53,099 nt of DNA from Bifidobacterium amazonense (lineage in GTDB: Bacteria > Actinomycetota > Actinomycetes > Actinomycetales > Bifidobacteriaceae). Location: the NCBI RefSeq assembly GCF_018555435.2, contig NZ_JAFEJT020000016.1:1-53099 (forward strand), written 5' to 3'. The notes under the pieces are model-generated. The model searched no databases and was not told the DNA's origin. It saw only the letters and a program-made list of their open reading frames with translations. A program made the position numbers and the translations under genes. Below are positions 53,020 through 53,099 of the stretch, piece after piece. The number at the start of each line of letters is the position of its first letter. Positions within the stretch are counted from its first letter, which is position 1.

Positions 53020-53099
53020 GTGAATGCGGCGGTGTGCTACTCTCCCACACTCTATCGGGTGCAGTACCATTGCCGTGCCAGGCCTTAGCTTCCGGGTTC
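53020..53099 (-). rRNA. rrf: 5S ribosomal RNA, 3' part, right arm
   Basis: Mirror of 1-80; the 5' part lies beyond the window end. Both ends stop inside 5S rRNA, which is where assemblies commonly break at multi-copy rRNA operons. Confidence 0.9.

Larger units (their letters stand above)
26681..53099. repeat. Right arm of giant inverted repeat
   Basis: Reverse-complement copy of 1-26419. The only substantive divergence found is the cluster 27189-27548 in the response-regulator gene plus one base at 26704. Any count of gene copies from this window should treat this arm as a possible artefact until the junction near 26420-26680 is confirmed by spanning reads. Confidence 0.97.

Noticed and set aside
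1..53099. Linear plasmid or phage with terminal inverted repeats
   Set aside because: Gene content is core chromosomal (rRNA, tRNA, tgt, htpX), with no replication, partition or structural genes, and the repeat spans everything rather than the ends.
26681..53099. Independent second gene set of ancient duplication
   Set aside because: Near-total identity with all difference in 360 bp does not fit an old duplication.

Overview
The window looks chromosomal and comes from a high-GC actinobacterium, most likely Bifidobacterium or a close relative in Bifidobacteriaceae. This rests on gene content, codon use, Shine-Dalgarno and leaderless starts, an actinobacterial FprA-type ferredoxin reductase, a bifidobacterial-type GH13 alpha-glucosidase, and a 5S rRNA 3' half at each end. 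I made no database comparison.

The dominant feature is its geometry. The window is one giant inverted repeat: bases 1-26419 are the reverse complement of 26681-53099, around a 261-base unpaired core (26420-26680), so position x pairs with 53100-x. Every gene, tRNA, terminator and repeat of the left arm recurs at mirror coordinates on the other strand. I found differences in two places only: one base next to the core (26396/26704), and a cluster of about 20 substitutions within 360 bases of the LytTR response-regulator gene, which put a stop codon in the right-arm copy. The simplest reading is an assembly chimera, a fold-back through a hairpin-rich element ending in rRNA repeats. A real duplication is possible and easily tested.

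One arm, read left to right: 5S rRNA 3' part and terminator; a small CxxC protein; a DUF4235 membrane protein; a histidine phosphatase; a GH13 alpha-glucosidase with a LacI-type operator; YccF; tRNA-Leu(CAG); an AEC transporter; a gamma-glutamyltransferase-like enzyme; tgt; an HtrA-type protease; a large P1B-type ATPase; a ferredoxin-NADP reductase; a membrane-anchored class A beta-lactamase-like protein; htpX; then, reading back leftward, a regulatory/export module of LytTR response regulator, soluble GHKL kinase and two overlapping ABC half-transporters; a parS-like site; and tRNA-Gly(CCC) next to the hairpin-rich core.

Three patterns stand out. First, most longer intergenic gaps hold a private family of short repeats, not shared with other gaps. 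Two of these (19258-19491 and 8674-8783) are arrays in which a 16-17 bp word alternates orientation every 31 bp, about three helical turns. Second, about half the genes have a TAnnnT-like -10 box ending 5-7 nt before the start codon and no Shine-Dalgarno sequence, as expected for leaderless mRNAs. Third, a direct repeat with 21-bp pitch lies just upstream of the ABC operon, matching the geometry of LytTR binding sites, so the two-component pair probably controls the exporter.
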